Below are positions 1 through 11,900 of a DNA stretch of 64,000 nucleotides, piece after piece; positions within the stretch are counted from its first letter, which is position 1, and the number at the start of each line of letters is the position of its first letter. The position numbers and the translations under genes are program-made. Location: positions 434,001 through 498,000 of the forward strand of contig JAMJFZ010000711.1 in assembly GCA_026225945.1 (NCBI GenBank), read 5' to 3'. The DNA comes from Cricetomys ansorgei. Its lineage: Eukaryota > Chordata > Mammalia > Rodentia > Nesomyidae. The notes beneath the pieces were generated by a model, which worked only from the letters and a program-made list of their open reading frames with translations, was not told the origin of the DNA and ran no database searches.

Positions 1-565
1 TTCAGTCTGTCAGATTCAGGCGTTCAGTCGCTCTGATTCATTCTCCGAGCTTTTGCGGGTGGGATGAGAGAAGTCTAAGTTTGGGGGTTTTGTTTCGGGC
101 TTTCTCACATAACAACTTTACGCATTACTGGATATGACTCCTTCCTGATCAGCTCAGGGGAACTTTTCTATAGAGTGATGGGAGAGCCTGTTTGGAGGAA
201 GGGGGAGCTTTTCTTTAGCTCTTGAACCACTTACCTCCTTTGCTCTTCCAATTGCACTGTTTTCTTGGGACATGTGGGTGCCACTAATTTCTTAGTCTCA
301 ATTTGGACTGGGGTTGGAGAAGTAAGGTATCTGCAGATCAATAAGTGATGTATTTGTCACAAACCTTTATTTCAGGTGCAGAGTCTGGGTAAAGCCAGAT
401 CAGTATCCTCCTACTGGCCTGTCCAGTCTCTGACCGAACATGTTTTCTGTAAAGTGCTTAAGTTGCATGTTTAGAACTGAGTCCAGTGAGTGGTTTCTAT
501 CAGGTTGTGTTTCTGTTTTAATATATATATATATATATATATTCTCTTTCTTTTGACTGGTCTAG
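1..565 (+). other. End of intron 1 (5' flank of exon 2)
   Basis: No coding sequence for the 19 N-terminal residues of NOX4 is found here, so this is read as intron 1. The left edge is unusually rich in CpG: six in the first 122 bases (near 21, 29, 46, 56, 96 and 121) against a general scarcity elsewhere. That fits the trailing edge of a promoter CpG island. The right end has an (AT)n run at 520-542 followed by a pyrimidine stretch and the acceptor AG at 564-565. Confidence 0.6.
520..542. repeat. (AT)n microsatellite next to the exon 2 acceptor
   Basis: An uninterrupted AT dinucleotide run ends 23 bases before exon 2. It sits where a branch point would normally be expected, leaving only a short pyrimidine tract (543-563) before the AG. 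Confidence 0.95.
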
Positions 566-661
566 CTCATTTGGCTGTCCATGAATGTCTTGCTTTTCTG
601 GAAAACCTTCCTGCTGTACAATCAAGGGCCAGAATACTACTACATCCACCAGATGTTGGGC
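566..661 (+). CDS. NOX4: NOX4 exon 2: N-terminal transmembrane helix 1
   Basis: The exon encodes residues 20-51 (32 codons, phase 0 at both ends). The frame reads L-I-W-L-S-M-N-V then LLFWKTFLLYNQGPEYYYIH and ends QMLG. It covers most of the first membrane helix (about 17-37) and the start of the loop towards helix 2. The acceptor is tctag (561-565) and the donor is gtaagt, a consensus site (662-667). The YNQGPEYYYIHQMLG stretch is diagnostic of NOX4 rather than NOX1-3. The ATG at 581 is residue 25 and is not the start; the real start is in exon 1, outside the window. Confidence 0.96.
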
Positions 662-2811
662 GTAAGTGAAACCGGGGTAACCTGGTGGCGTGGGTTTAAG
701 ACAACAAACTGCTACAGAAATTTGTCCGTCCATCCATTTCTCATAGCAGTATTTGCTGTAAACTTAAGAAATATGTGTTTCTCTCTGAAGCAGTCAAACT
801 CTTGATTTATCTTTTTTTTTTTAAGGACCAAGGGTAGTATCTGCTAAATACTGAGGTATTTAGGTAAATGAACCTGTCAGACCAGGCTGTTGCTGCCTAA
901 AGGAAGTTGCTGCTTTTTTGCAAGCTGCACCACAGAGTCCTGAAGGGTTTGCTTTTCCAGGAGAACCAGCCGATGACAGGCTGTTAGTCTAGGCTTATCA
1001 AGACTCCTCGCCTGCCCACAAGTCTGTCCAGAGGACTTCTTGCCCTGTTTTCTTTTACTGACAGTCCTCACAAAGCGAGCTGTTACTCATTTCAGGGTAG
1101 GTCTTGGCTGCTTTCCTTAGGTTATTGGCTGAGTATGGCTCTGGTCTGAGGACCATACAAACCTCTGCTTTGCCTTATTTCATGTTGATATTTCTGTTTG
1201 TTCTGTTTCTGATTTCATTCTTCTATTCTATCTCCATCATACTAGACACTATAAATGTCAGGGTCCCTGAGCACATCTTACTTTGTATAAAGACACTGCA
1301 TTTTTCTAAGCAACAACAAAAAAGTATAAAAGGTGCTATAAAATCTCAGGGCACCTGAGCAAACAGATTCATCATCATCATTGGAGAGGAAAACACATTC
1401 TAAAGAGGAGACTGATAGCTTTATTTTTCATAAATGTATAACTATTTAAAATTATTTCAGATGAGTTCAGCATAACTATCTTCCCTTTCATCGTTGGCAT
1501 ACACGGCTTCTTTTAGCCTTAGTAATTTGATTAGTGATAAGCACGTGTCAAGCCTGCAGTAAGTTTCAGCTGAGTTAACTTGTATTTTATGAAACAGAAC
1601 TGTGTTTAATTTTTTGGTTATGACATCTTTTTAACATTTATTACCTCTAGTTTTAATTAATGGGTTCAGAAAAATAGAGTTTTTTTTTTTTAATACCTCT
1701 TAATGAAGATTCTGAAATTAGTATGTTTGGTTTTCTTCCATCAATCTTACTTCCATTTAGTTACTCAGGATTGCTCTTCAGATTGTTTTCTAAACAGACA
1801 CAGAAAATAAAATCTTTATAGTTTTCAAGTGCCTTATACTCTAATGCAGAACAGCAACAGAAACTCACAAACAAAACCAAGCAAATAATTATAGTTTAAT
1901 AAAGCAATTAAGAAACTTTTCTTGATGAATTAATTTCCAAGGACTCCTAGCATTTCATCCTTGTTTCCTGAAAACTCATTGCTCAAAATGAATTAGTAAA
2001 CTAGAGGTTTTAAATGTGAGGTTTATCTGGCTTAATACATAACTTGGTGAACCACTTGGAAACAACACTTGAGAATTATACTAACAGAGTTTGTGCTGGA
2101 TCAGGGTACTTTTGTTACTATTCAAATTTTAGAACTGGAAAAGTCATAACTGAGCTTTGGATTGTCACTCTAACATAATAGCAACATTTTCAAAAGCAAA
2201 CTAATTATGTTAGAACCAACAAGGTAGTTTTGGTGTACTTGGATGATGTGTAATTTAATTTCAAATTTTTATTGGAGACAAATCAGATAAGATTAAGATG
2301 ACTTGTATATGTACTTACACACAGGAACAAGCATAGTCCAACCCATTTTTAAGACTTTTAAAATATGCTTCACTCTTCTGCCTTCATTCTGGATGATTAG
2401 TGCTTTTAGGCAAATAATGCTACAATTTAGAGACATTCAAGAAGTATCAGTGCCTAGCAGGGACTAGATACATAAACAAAATCTCAACTTGGAAACGTGG
2501 AGCAAAAAGCAGGCTGATGAGGAGACGTCATCATACCTTATAGGAAACTTGGGACTGTCCTAGGTGAACTTCCAAGCTATGTATTAGGCTTCAACATTTC
2601 AACAAGGTTCCTCATAAAAAGGAGTGATTTTTCGTAGCACTTCTCTTTTTCTGAAAATTACTTGTTATGAATACTATAGTATTAATTTAAAACTTTACAT
2701 ATGTAACAGTTCCACCATGCCAGTGATGTAGAAATGCTGAGGGCTACAGAGGTATTGTGATGTTTAAAGTTACCTTCAGGCAAACTTTAGGTTAAAAAAA
2801 AAATAAGTGAT

Positions 2812-3125
2812 GTTGTGGAAGTTTATTTTTAATTATGTATAAAATGTTTTATGTACTGTTGGGTGAGGGGCTAGCCTAGGTCTTGGCATTCCGTATTGTT
2901 TGCAGATATTAGATTTGTATGCTTGTGATCTGCACATGGTTTCAGCAGAACACCTAAGGCATTATGAATCCTGGTCTGAGACCCTCAGGGTTCCACTGTC
3001 CAGGCTGGCACTTGCTGTGGCAGTGGTTATCTCTGCCGAAGTCTGGCAGGGTTTGAGCCTATGAATATGCCTCTCTGTCTCCCTTGGTGAGCCTCCACAG
3101 CAGCCTAACAGCTACAAGGTGATAT
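2812..3125 (+). repeat. Dispersed repeat, copy 1 (family not recognised)
   Basis: About 310 bases here match 59331-59650 in the same orientation. Shared blocks include 'gaagtttattttta', 'ttatgtataaaat', 'cactgttggg'-like, 'ggcattt/ccgtattgt', 'aacacct' and 'ctcagggttcca'. By eye the match is roughly 70 percent with small gaps. It looks like an old LTR or other retroelement; I cannot name the family. Confidence 0.7.
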
Positions 3126-3166
3126 TTCCAGAAATCAATTTGCATTACTTTAAAACACAAATGGAA

Positions 3167-3480
3167 GCTGGAAGTTGGTATTCGCCTCCCAAGCATGAGG
3201 GTCTTGAGTTCAAATGCAGGCACTTAAAAAGTGGGGAGTGGCCACGAGTCTTAGAATGCTAGTGCTGAGGGAGGTGGAAACAGCAGGACCTATGGGACTC
3301 TGGCTGCTAGCCTAGCTCCAGTTCAGTGCAATACCCTGTTTTAAGGGAATGAGAGTGATAGAGCCAGATACTAGGTGCCCTCTGGTATCTACATACATGC
3401 ATGGACTTATGTACTCAGACACAAAGATGTACATGTTCTACACTCACTCAGACATACACAAAGACACATGCCAAAAAGAA
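3167..3480 (+). repeat. B4-like SINE (+ strand)
   Basis: A diverged tRNA-type head (the 'catgagggtcttgagttcaaatgcaggc' B-box region) is followed by a B1-like middle and a tail with 'aagacacatgccaaaaagaaaaag'. This is the ID-B1 composite layout of rodent B4 elements. The edges are approximate. Confidence 0.55.
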
Positions 3481-4082
3481 AAAGAAAAAAAAAAGTACAA
3501 AGGGAAATAGTAAATCTATTCTGCATTATGATAATAGGTTGTTGTCATTTATCTGTAAAATGTAGTAACAAAGTTATCCTGATATCCTAAGCTGGAAGGA
3601 GCTATTGAATATGCCTTCTACTCAGGAAGATGTAGCTATACAAAGGCACTAATTATTAGTAATTGTTTGAAATCTCTGCTTTATTTTGAAGTAAGTTATT
3701 TATAAAAGCTCCTTTATACATATAATATGCTAGGCACTTTACAAGTATTTGTTTTAGATAAGAAGCTATTCTACGCATTTTGTGTATGAGGATATTTGTG
3801 CATCAGTGAAGCTGTGTGGCTTGCTCAGACGTCTTTGATGGTGGTGAGGTCAATGTTACAGTATTTTCTGCTCTTTCAGCTTATCCCTACGTTCTTCTAA
3901 AGCTCTGCACTGGCTCATCTTAGGCACTTACACCATTTAATATTCCTCCTTATCAGTGGTGTTTAATAGAAATATAATGCAAACAAAGTTAAGAGCTATA
4001 GGAACTAATTGAAAATATCTTTTGCCCACTAAATACAAAATATTCTTTTGACATTTAGCCATGATTTTTAATAATGATTATT

Positions 4083-4252
4083 ATTATTATTTTATTGTTT
4101 GTTTGTTTTTCGAGACAGGGTTTCTCTATTGTTACTCTAGCTGTCCTGGAAATCACTGTGTAGATCAGGCTGGTCTTGAACTCACAGAGATCCACTTGCC
4201 TCTGCCTCCCAAACGCTGGGATTAAAGGCATGCATCATCACTGCCCAGTGAG
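4083..4252 (-). repeat. B1 SINE (- strand)
   Basis: The reverse complement of B1 is clear: A-tail side at the left (ttattgtttgtttgtttttcgaga), then 'cagggtttctctattg', 'aggctggtcttgaactcac', 'gcctctgcctcccaaacgctgggattaaaggcatg'. It is 7SL-RNA derived and inserted antisense to NOX4. Confidence 0.93.
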
Positions 4253-4504
4253 TCATGATTTTTAAAAAATGTGATATTGGACAGTTTGTCTTGCTAAATA
4301 CTTGTAATAGAGTATTATTCTATACTTGTTTACATTATAACATTATACTTTACTCACTAAACTATGTTTAGAAATACTAGACTTGTACTTAGATTTTACA
4401 AAGCTTACATATAAAAAGCAGACTCACATACCTAAATGTTCCACACAATGATAAAGTTTGTCGAATAAACACAAATGAGTAATAGCTTTAAATTTTAAAT
4501 ATAG

Positions 4505-4625
4505 GAGTCAGGTGCCTGTGACATGTGCCTACAGTCTCAGCTACTTAAGAAACTGTAGTAGATGCATTGCTTGAACTCTAGGTAACATGGTAGTAACACC
4601 CTGCCTCAAGGATAAAGTTAATAAA
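4505..4625 (+). repeat. Old B1-like / 7SL-derived SINE relic (+ strand)
   Basis: The segment reads like a decayed B1/proto-B1: 'cctgtgacatgtgcctacagtctcagctacttaag', 'gcttgaactctag' and 'accctgcctcaagg'. It is strongly diverged, so family and edges are tentative. Confidence 0.45.
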
Positions 4626-4837
4626 ATTAATAAGCAAGAAAAAATTATTCCCTTGGTAATCATAGGCACAATTCACACACCAAATCACCAGGTGTGCAAG
4701 TGGCATGTTTTGGACATTTCAAGTAAAGACCTTGGAGCTACATATCTTGCCTTGAGAGCCGTGTAGCCTTACCATTCTGCTTAAAGGAAAGAGCTAGTCA
4801 ACCAACTAACTCAGTTACATACGCCTCTGGGACCTAT

Positions 4838-4989
4838 GATGTGGCTCAGCAGGTAAGGAGATAAAGGCACTAGCTACCAAGCCTGATAAAATGAGTTGAT
4901 TGCCAGGACTCACTCACATGATGAAAGGAGTGAACTGGCTTTCACTCACTTTCCCAAGTTGCCTGCTAATGTGCACGTGTGTGCATGTG

Positions 4990-5022
<33 letters not shown>

Positions 5023-5049
5023 CATAAATGTTTAAAAAAAAAAAAAAAC
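4838..5049 (+). repeat. tRNA-derived SINE (B2/B4 group, + strand) with (CA)n and poly-A
   Basis: The head 'gatgtggctcagcaggtaagg' and B-box-like 'gatgtgaattgatt'-type region are followed by a (CA)n run at about 4997-5021 and a poly-A tail at 5032-5048. A polymerase III-transcribed retroposon is the straightforward reading. Confidence 0.75.
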
Positions 5050-5857
5050 CAACCAAATTTGATGACTTTTAGTTCCTTCTCTACTGAATAGAAGTTGACA
5101 TCAAATGGGAATGTGTGGGATATAATTGTTGGTCTGGACCATAAAAACAAAAAAGTTCTCAGAGTTCTACTTTATGATCTGAATTTGTTGGTGGGATCTG
5201 GTTAGAATTTGGGGAAAACTAATTCTTAAAACCAGAGTGTTCATTTTTATTGCCATGTGACTGATTTGTTCTAAATTTGTTCTAAAACAAATTTAAAGAT
5301 TGGGAAACTTTTGACAGAAAATTAGACCCAGAGGACTGGAGGACTGAGTAAACTGTGAGATTAATATGTTTTGGTAGGAGTGCTTCTGATTATTCATTCC
5401 TAGACTGGTTTGAGAGACAGTAAGGCAACAAGGTCATGGCTGGTTTATGCTCAAGTTAATCTGCTAATCAGATCATGCACTTCCTAGGTGATGTTTAATT
5501 GTGACATGCTGTGTGTTTGGAAATCTTAACATTGATCAAGAAAAGAAAGTGTTGAGATAAAGCCAAGAGAAGCATTCGAACAAAAGAATAAGTAAAGTCA
5601 ATAGTGCCTTCATTCAGTCTCCCATAGCAATGTTTTAAATGAAGGATTTAAGGTGAAATCTGTTTCCATTTATTTATTTTAAGGAATGTAAAATGTGGTT
5701 ACTTTTTTACCACATTAATGAATGCCAGTATGTTGTGAGCCAAACAGAGAAAATTAGTTTTCTGCTTTAATTAGTATAAAGTCATTGTTTGTAGTATTAG
5801 ATTTCATAAACACAAATTCTTTCCAAAACATCATATATTTTATAAACATCAAAGCTT

Positions 5858-5932
5858 AGGATGGGGATGTAGCTCAGTGTTACAGTGCTTGCCTAACATG
5901 CATGATGACATGAGTTCTATCACCACAAAGAG
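5858..5932 (+). repeat. ID-type SINE (+ strand)
   Basis: A single tRNA-Ala/BC1-like monomer is seen: 'ggatggggatgtagctcag' then 'gtgcttgcctaacatgcatga' and 'gagttctatcaccacaaag'. It keeps the A box and B box spacing of ID elements. Confidence 0.8.
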
Positions 5933-6702
5933 TGTTATTTAATTGGAATAAAAGGTTTAATGTGAGGCAAGCCTATATCTTGTGGGTTTTTTTTTTATTA
6001 TTTTGCTTTCTCTGCAAAGTAAGTTTTGTGTACAATATTCATTTTCTGTGCAATTTTTCTCTTGGTACTATGATGAGAACTTGTTTTTTTTTTTTTTTTT
6101 TTTTAGATCTAGTGCATCTAGATTTAGTTGAAGTGATGATGTTTTTCTGTTCCTTTGAAAAGTCTTAGTTGAACATTCTATGTTATTGGAAGACAGTTGT
6201 GAGTGTTCCAAAGCTTTTTAAATTTCTAGTGATATACAAGTTTGACATTGCTAAGCACAGTTATCATCACTTGGTTCCTGGGGCTGTCACATAGCATTTT
6301 GGGAGGCAGCTTGCTCCCCATGGAGTCTATGGTCTGCAGATGACTAGAACTAGGATTTCAAGTTAGTGTTTGTTTCACAGTTTTGATTCTGCTGAGGAAG
6401 AAAATATATGTTCTTTGTTCGAAGAGGGCTTAATAATTAACTTCTCCACCCTTTATTGTCAAAAACATAAAAGTCACTGGCTAGACTTAGCTACGCATGG
6501 ATTGAGCTTTCAATTCAGGGGTATTTTAAGGTAAGCGTTTCTGTTGATATTGCAATGGGAGAACCTGGTTATTGACAGGAGAAATGGATTATATTGCTTT
6601 GAAAACAATCACATTTTCTTTATCTGCTCATACTAGATAGCAAGGCATATATTTTTAGTGTTGACAGTTTTGATATTTTGTTTTTCTGAGATTGGATGGT
6701 TT

Positions 6703-6894
6703 CAGAGTCACCACATAGCATCGGCACAGACTGGCCATGATCTAGTGATCCTCCCTCTGAGTACTGTGATTACAGCCATGTACCAATAGTCCAGTGTTCA
6801 GAGTTACCATGGAGCTCAGGCACAGACTAGCTATGACCCAGTGATCCTTCCTCTGAGTACGGCAATTAGAGCTGTGTACCAGCGGTCCAGTGTG
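6703..6894. repeat. Tandem duplication, two 96-bp units
   Basis: Unit 1 (6703-6798) and unit 2 (6799-6894) share 'cagagt(c/t)acca', 'gcacagact(g/a)gc', 'agtgatcc(t/c)tcctctgagtac' and 'gtgtaccaa/gc..gtccagtgt'. The content 'gatcct..ctctgagtactg.gattac' resembles the reverse of a B1 3' half, so an old 7SL-derived fragment seems to have been duplicated in tandem. Confidence 0.85.
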
Positions 6895-7084
6895 AGCTTG
6901 GGTGCCTTATCACAGATTTCCTTTTTTATTTTCCAAAATACAAAATTAAGGGTAAAGTGATCTGTTCACTATTGTCCACTGAATCAGTGGCCTACTCATA
7001 TTTAGTCTATTGATATTTAGTCTATTGATTATCAGGCCAGCCTTAGCCCCCTGTGATAAAGAGCATTAATTGGAATGTCAAGAT

Positions 7085-7305
7085 GGCTAAGCGTGTCAGG
7101 ATGTTTGGTATACAAGCCAAGTAACCTGAGTTAGAGCCCTGGAACTCATGCAGAAGTTGAATCTCAGTCCTTTAGTCCCATGCTTTGGCACAGCCCACCC
7201 TCCCTCATCACATACATACATCATGAACACATCATGCACTCACACACACACACACCAGACACACACACACACATACACATTTACACATGTACACATACAC
7301 AATAA
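7085..7305 (+). repeat. Decayed SINE with CA-rich tail (+ strand)
   Basis: 'gatggctaagcgtgtcagg', 'aagtaacctgagttagagccctgg' and 'atgcagaagttgaatctc' followed by CA-rich sequence at 7240-7305 fit a diverged B4-type tRNA-derived SINE. Confidence 0.5.
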
Positions 7306-8439
7306 TACTGTGGATCACTAGCTTTTCATTTTATCTGAAATGATACTTGAAAATATTAACAGTGTAAGAAGGTAAGAAAGCTTAGTGACTTGCCTTCAAG
7401 GTGAATTGAATGTCCAGTATCATATTATTTTTTGATTTCTCTTAAACTGTTAAAGAAGTATGAGGTATTTTACATAGATTATTTCTAATTTACCATATCA
7501 GAAATTTAGGTCTTAACATTTAATCTCTTTATTATATATAACTGTACTGTATCATTCTCTTTTATAAATATACAGTAGTGTTCTTAGCAGTGTTCCAGAA
7601 CACTGTGCTTAGTTGTTACAGTCATTGAAACATCCGCTTCATCTCTTGAACGTCCAAAAATCTTCAGGTGCTTCCTAAATAACTGGAAATTTGTGTTTTG
7701 GGATTCTTCCTTTACCTAATGCCTCTATGCTGGGAATCACCATTCTGTTCTTTGCTTCTGTGAATTTACCTTTTCTAGAGTCCACGTATAAGTGAGATCA
7801 TGTGATATTTGTCCTTCTGTGCCTGACTTTTTTCACTCATCACTCATCAGGTTCACTCATCATGTTGTTCAAGTGACAGGATTTGCCACATACTTATATA
7901 TTCTTTAAACACAGAATACTCTTTCATTGTACATGTTCTATGGTTTCTTTATCTCCTCGTCTACTGACAAACTTGATACAAAACTTTCTGGGCTTTCGTG
8001 CTCATGTGCTTCTATGCAACATTAACATCAGGGTGAACCATAAGGAATATCTATTCCGGTGAGTCAGTAACAATCAGATATCAGCGATTTTGAATGGTAC
8101 AACCTGCTGTTTAGCAGCAGCTGCTGCTACTTATTGATCACATGCAATGCTCCAGGAACCATTCTTGGCTCACATGTTCTTTAAACTTATTTGATTCTCT
8201 TATTTAGTTTGAATTGCTACAACAATCATGGGAGATAGAAATTTTCAACATAATAAAGTTAGAAAAATTTTGGTTTAGAGTAGTTCAATAATGTTTCCCA
8301 GGTCATCATAGCTAACAAATAGCAAGGCCCATTTGAGCCCTCATTGGAGTGACAGTGAAGACTGTATTCTGCTCATTTGTTCTACTATGCTGGGCTCTCA
8401 GGTAGATACTGTTGCAACATATAATTCTCTTATATTTTT

Positions 8440-8615
8440 GTGTGTGCTCATGTATGTATGTGTGTGGGGGTCATGCTGTGGCACATGTGTGAAGGTCAGA
8501 GGTCAATTTTCAGTAGAGGTTCCTTTCTTGCCATCTTATGCATCCAAGGGATCAAACTGATGCCATCAGGTTTGACATGAGTGTTTGTATCTGCCGAGCT
8601 ATCGTGTAGGCCTAA
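8440..8615 (-). repeat. tRNA-derived SINE (- strand)
   Basis: The reverse complement has the order: GT-rich tail, 'ggcacatgtgtgaaggtcagaggtcaa', 'gatcaaactgatgccatcaggtttg', 'ctgccgagctatcgtg'. This is the same B2/B4-group element as at 4838 but in opposite orientation. Confidence 0.75.
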
Positions 8616-8773
8616 ATTATCTGGTCTTAGCTGCGGTTCATATGCAGCCTCTCAAAATGCTCCCGAACAACATTGTTTGGATATGTATTTATATGTTTAT
8701 TATTATGCCATTGTATTTGTCAATAAGTACCTGATCAAAAGCAAAGACAAGAATATTATGGTATTCAATTTTT

Positions 8774-8990
8774 AAAAAAAATTTGTTTATTTTATTTTGC
8801 TTGTATGAGTCTTTTGTCTGCATGTGTGTCCATGTACCACTTGCACGTCTGGTGTCTACAGAGATCAGAAGTCAGCATTGGATTCCCTGGAATTGGAGTT
8901 AGAGAAGGTTGTAAGCCATCATGTGGGTATTGAGGATCAAATCTGGGTCTTCTGGAAGGGCTCTTAAACACTGAGCTATCTCTCCAGCCT
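8774..8990 (-). repeat. B2/B3 SINE (- strand)
   Basis: Poly-A side (tttaaaaaaaatttgtttat) lies left; 'gatcaaatctgggtcttctgg' and 'gggctcttaaacactgagctatctctccagcc' at the right are the reverse complement of the B2/B3 promoter head. Confidence 0.88.
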
Positions 8991-11900
8991 TGCTACCGTT
9001 ATTTTGAATAGTGTTCTTATACGCTCCTTATACTTTCTCCATGTCCTTCAAAAATCAAATAAATGAACACTCCATTAAAAATCATCTCAGTATTTTGTTT
9101 TGATAGCTTAAGCGCCATTGAATGTGACTCCAGAGAACTGGCTCTGTGAATACTAAGGGGCTATTTGGTGTTGCACGCAGCAGAGGCCAGTAATAGAGTA
9201 ATGGTTGTGAATATAGTCGTATAGAAGTCAAACAAAGATGCTTTCCTTTGAGAATTAGTCACCATGGGGTAATGTGAAGGAAGCTGGTGGTACTGTGATG
9301 TGTAACAGATACCAAAGGGTTTGTTATGACCTGTTAATCTCATCTAATGTATGAACTTAATACTTTATGTATTCCTCAAGAAGCTCAACATGGACAGCCA
9401 ATCTTCTAACTCTTGGTTCATGTTCCCTTATCTCCATCATGTTAACAGCGTTAACTGTTATAGAAATAATTTTTTAAAACTGTAGAGATATTTCTGGAGA
9501 GAAAAATCAACTTGTAATTTCTTATTGCAAAGACCACAGCTTTTAGAATTCTGTGGAGATGAGTTTAAATCATGGTCCATGCATGTCTCATGTATTTAGG
9601 ATTTGGACAGACTAGTGTTCCATTCGATTTTAAAAAATTGAATGCCATAAAGTTTGATCTTTGAAATGAGATTTCAGTCTTACCTTCAGGGTGGTCTTGT
9701 ATGAAAAAAGCAGGTGGGATTATTATCATCTGGTATGTAAATTCCTAGAAAATAAGTATTGCTATAAATACTACATAGTAGCAGTTAGTGTTATTGGTAG
9801 TGATGTCATAGATATAATTAAATAGTAATATTGTGGATTTTTTATACTTATAACTATACATATTAAAGGGAGTTCAATGACATAGAGCCAGGAGAGAACA
9901 TTCAGCATGTGGTTTGTAGGGCCTGTTGGTTTGTTATTTGCTCCATTATTATGGTGCTTACAGGATGTGTAGTAAATAGGTACTCAGTGATGAGGCTGTA
10001 TATTTGCTGCTTGCTCAGCTGGAACATCGGAGTCTGAATTATTTTTTTGACCCCTGGGTTCTTCCCTTTTTCTTGAGAAAAAGGTATGTGTCACAAAGGT
10101 TGTAGCAACTTGACTAATTGTTGGATAGACTTTCTGTTTTAGGGAGAGCATTTCTCATTAAAAAGTCATTAATTGTTACTACTAATTAATTAATGAATGT
10201 TACCAATATTAACTGAATTAGCAACAATTAACCAACAATTAAACAAGAGAATAGTACTCTAGAAATAGAAATGATACTCTGATTCCGTGAAACTCAACAA
10301 AGTCAACAAAGCAATGTTCACTGACGCTGTATCATGGGCATGACATTGGCCTTCATTCCTACTATATTTTTTTCAAAGTCCTGAATATTTGTCAAGGTAG
10401 GTCCTATTCACAAGAGGAAGCTTAAAAATAGAATTTGTAATTTCTACTGATTAAGATACCAAGCATGAAGCCCATTGTGTTATTTTAAAAAGGTTGAAAA
10501 ATGTCAATTTCCTTCTTTTCTTTTCCTGTATTTTCTTCCCTTTACAACCTCATATGGTAATTCATGTTACTACTTGTCACCCAGGAAGACAAAAACATAT
10601 CCTAGTCATCTCAGTATCACACTGAGTATTGTGACATGAAAGTGAGTGTTTTGGGGAGCTGGAAGCAGCACAGCTGTAAAAGATACTGTTTACAGCTAGT
10701 GTCCCTTATCATCCACCACATTCCAAGTGTATAGCTGTAGTGCCATGACATGGCTCTCCTGAATGTCATTAAGAAACACATTCGCAGAATGGAATAAGAG
10801 AAAGATTTTCCTAATGAAGAAAATGCTGTCAACTTTCAATATCTAATAAATGTTACTTTGCAGAGGAGACTACTGAAGTGTAATTTTGAATGCCTGTGAC
10901 ATGTTTTAGGTGATAATGATACTTGTTTTGTAGTAAGTCACTAGAATAGAAAGTCCTCAACATCCTGTGCCTACTTCACTTTTAGTTTCATATACAATGA
11001 ACTTTGTGCTGTGATAAATTTTAAATAGTGTAATAGAACGTTTCTTATTAAAATAAGTAATTTTCCCCCCCAGGAGATGGGGCCAGTGGAAGAGTAGATG
11101 GAGTAAGAAGAATATGAATTTTGATCAAATTTGTTTGTGTGCAGTTTTAGAAATTAGAAAGCTGGATATGACAGTGGTTTCTATATATGATAAGCTACTT
11201 TAATACATTGTTTTATATGGAAAAATCATTTCTGTAGACTTAGAGACTTAGAAATTCTTAAAGTTCTGCAGACATATATTAAGATTATTAGAAGACCTAT
11301 GTAGTAAAGGCAAAATGAAATGAGTTATGTATTCAGAGTAAAGCATTTTATATACCTGAAATTAAAACTAGACAGATTTTAAAATTGAGATTTGTTTAAG
11401 AAATAATTTTAGACAATGTCTTTTTTGACCATATTCTCTTTCCTTATGGTAGGATTTTCAATTTCATGACTTCAAATTACATATAACCACATTTAATGAA
11501 ATTGGGAAAGCTCATTTCAGTTGGAGTGAAACAGATTAGAAGTTGTTCGAGAAGGTTTTATTTCTCCTATGCTGTGTTTTTGTGTCTCCCTGTTTGCTTT
11601 TCCACTTAGTGTGCTTTGCCTATATTCCTTCCTTTCATCACATTGTCTTTGATTTCAAGGTGAATTAAGGTGCCCTAAGGAAAGGGGGTTTCATATGATA
11701 TATGAAAGTAAAAAGTAGCAATTGCAGGTACAGATGAGTTAAGGTGATGAGATATAGTCACTGTGTCTTTATAACCACTCTGAATTTTCAGAGTTCTCCT
11801 TGCTGGACCAGGTGCCAATATAGCATCTAGAGGTCAATGAATAAACGAGGGGCTGTGGGTGTCTTGAGTGGGGGCAGCAGGGTAACTGCTGAAGCCCTGG

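Noticed and set aside
581..583. ATG in exon 2 as a translation start
   Set aside because: It is residue 25 within helix 1, the open frame extends to the splice acceptor upstream, and the family has 19 more N-terminal residues.
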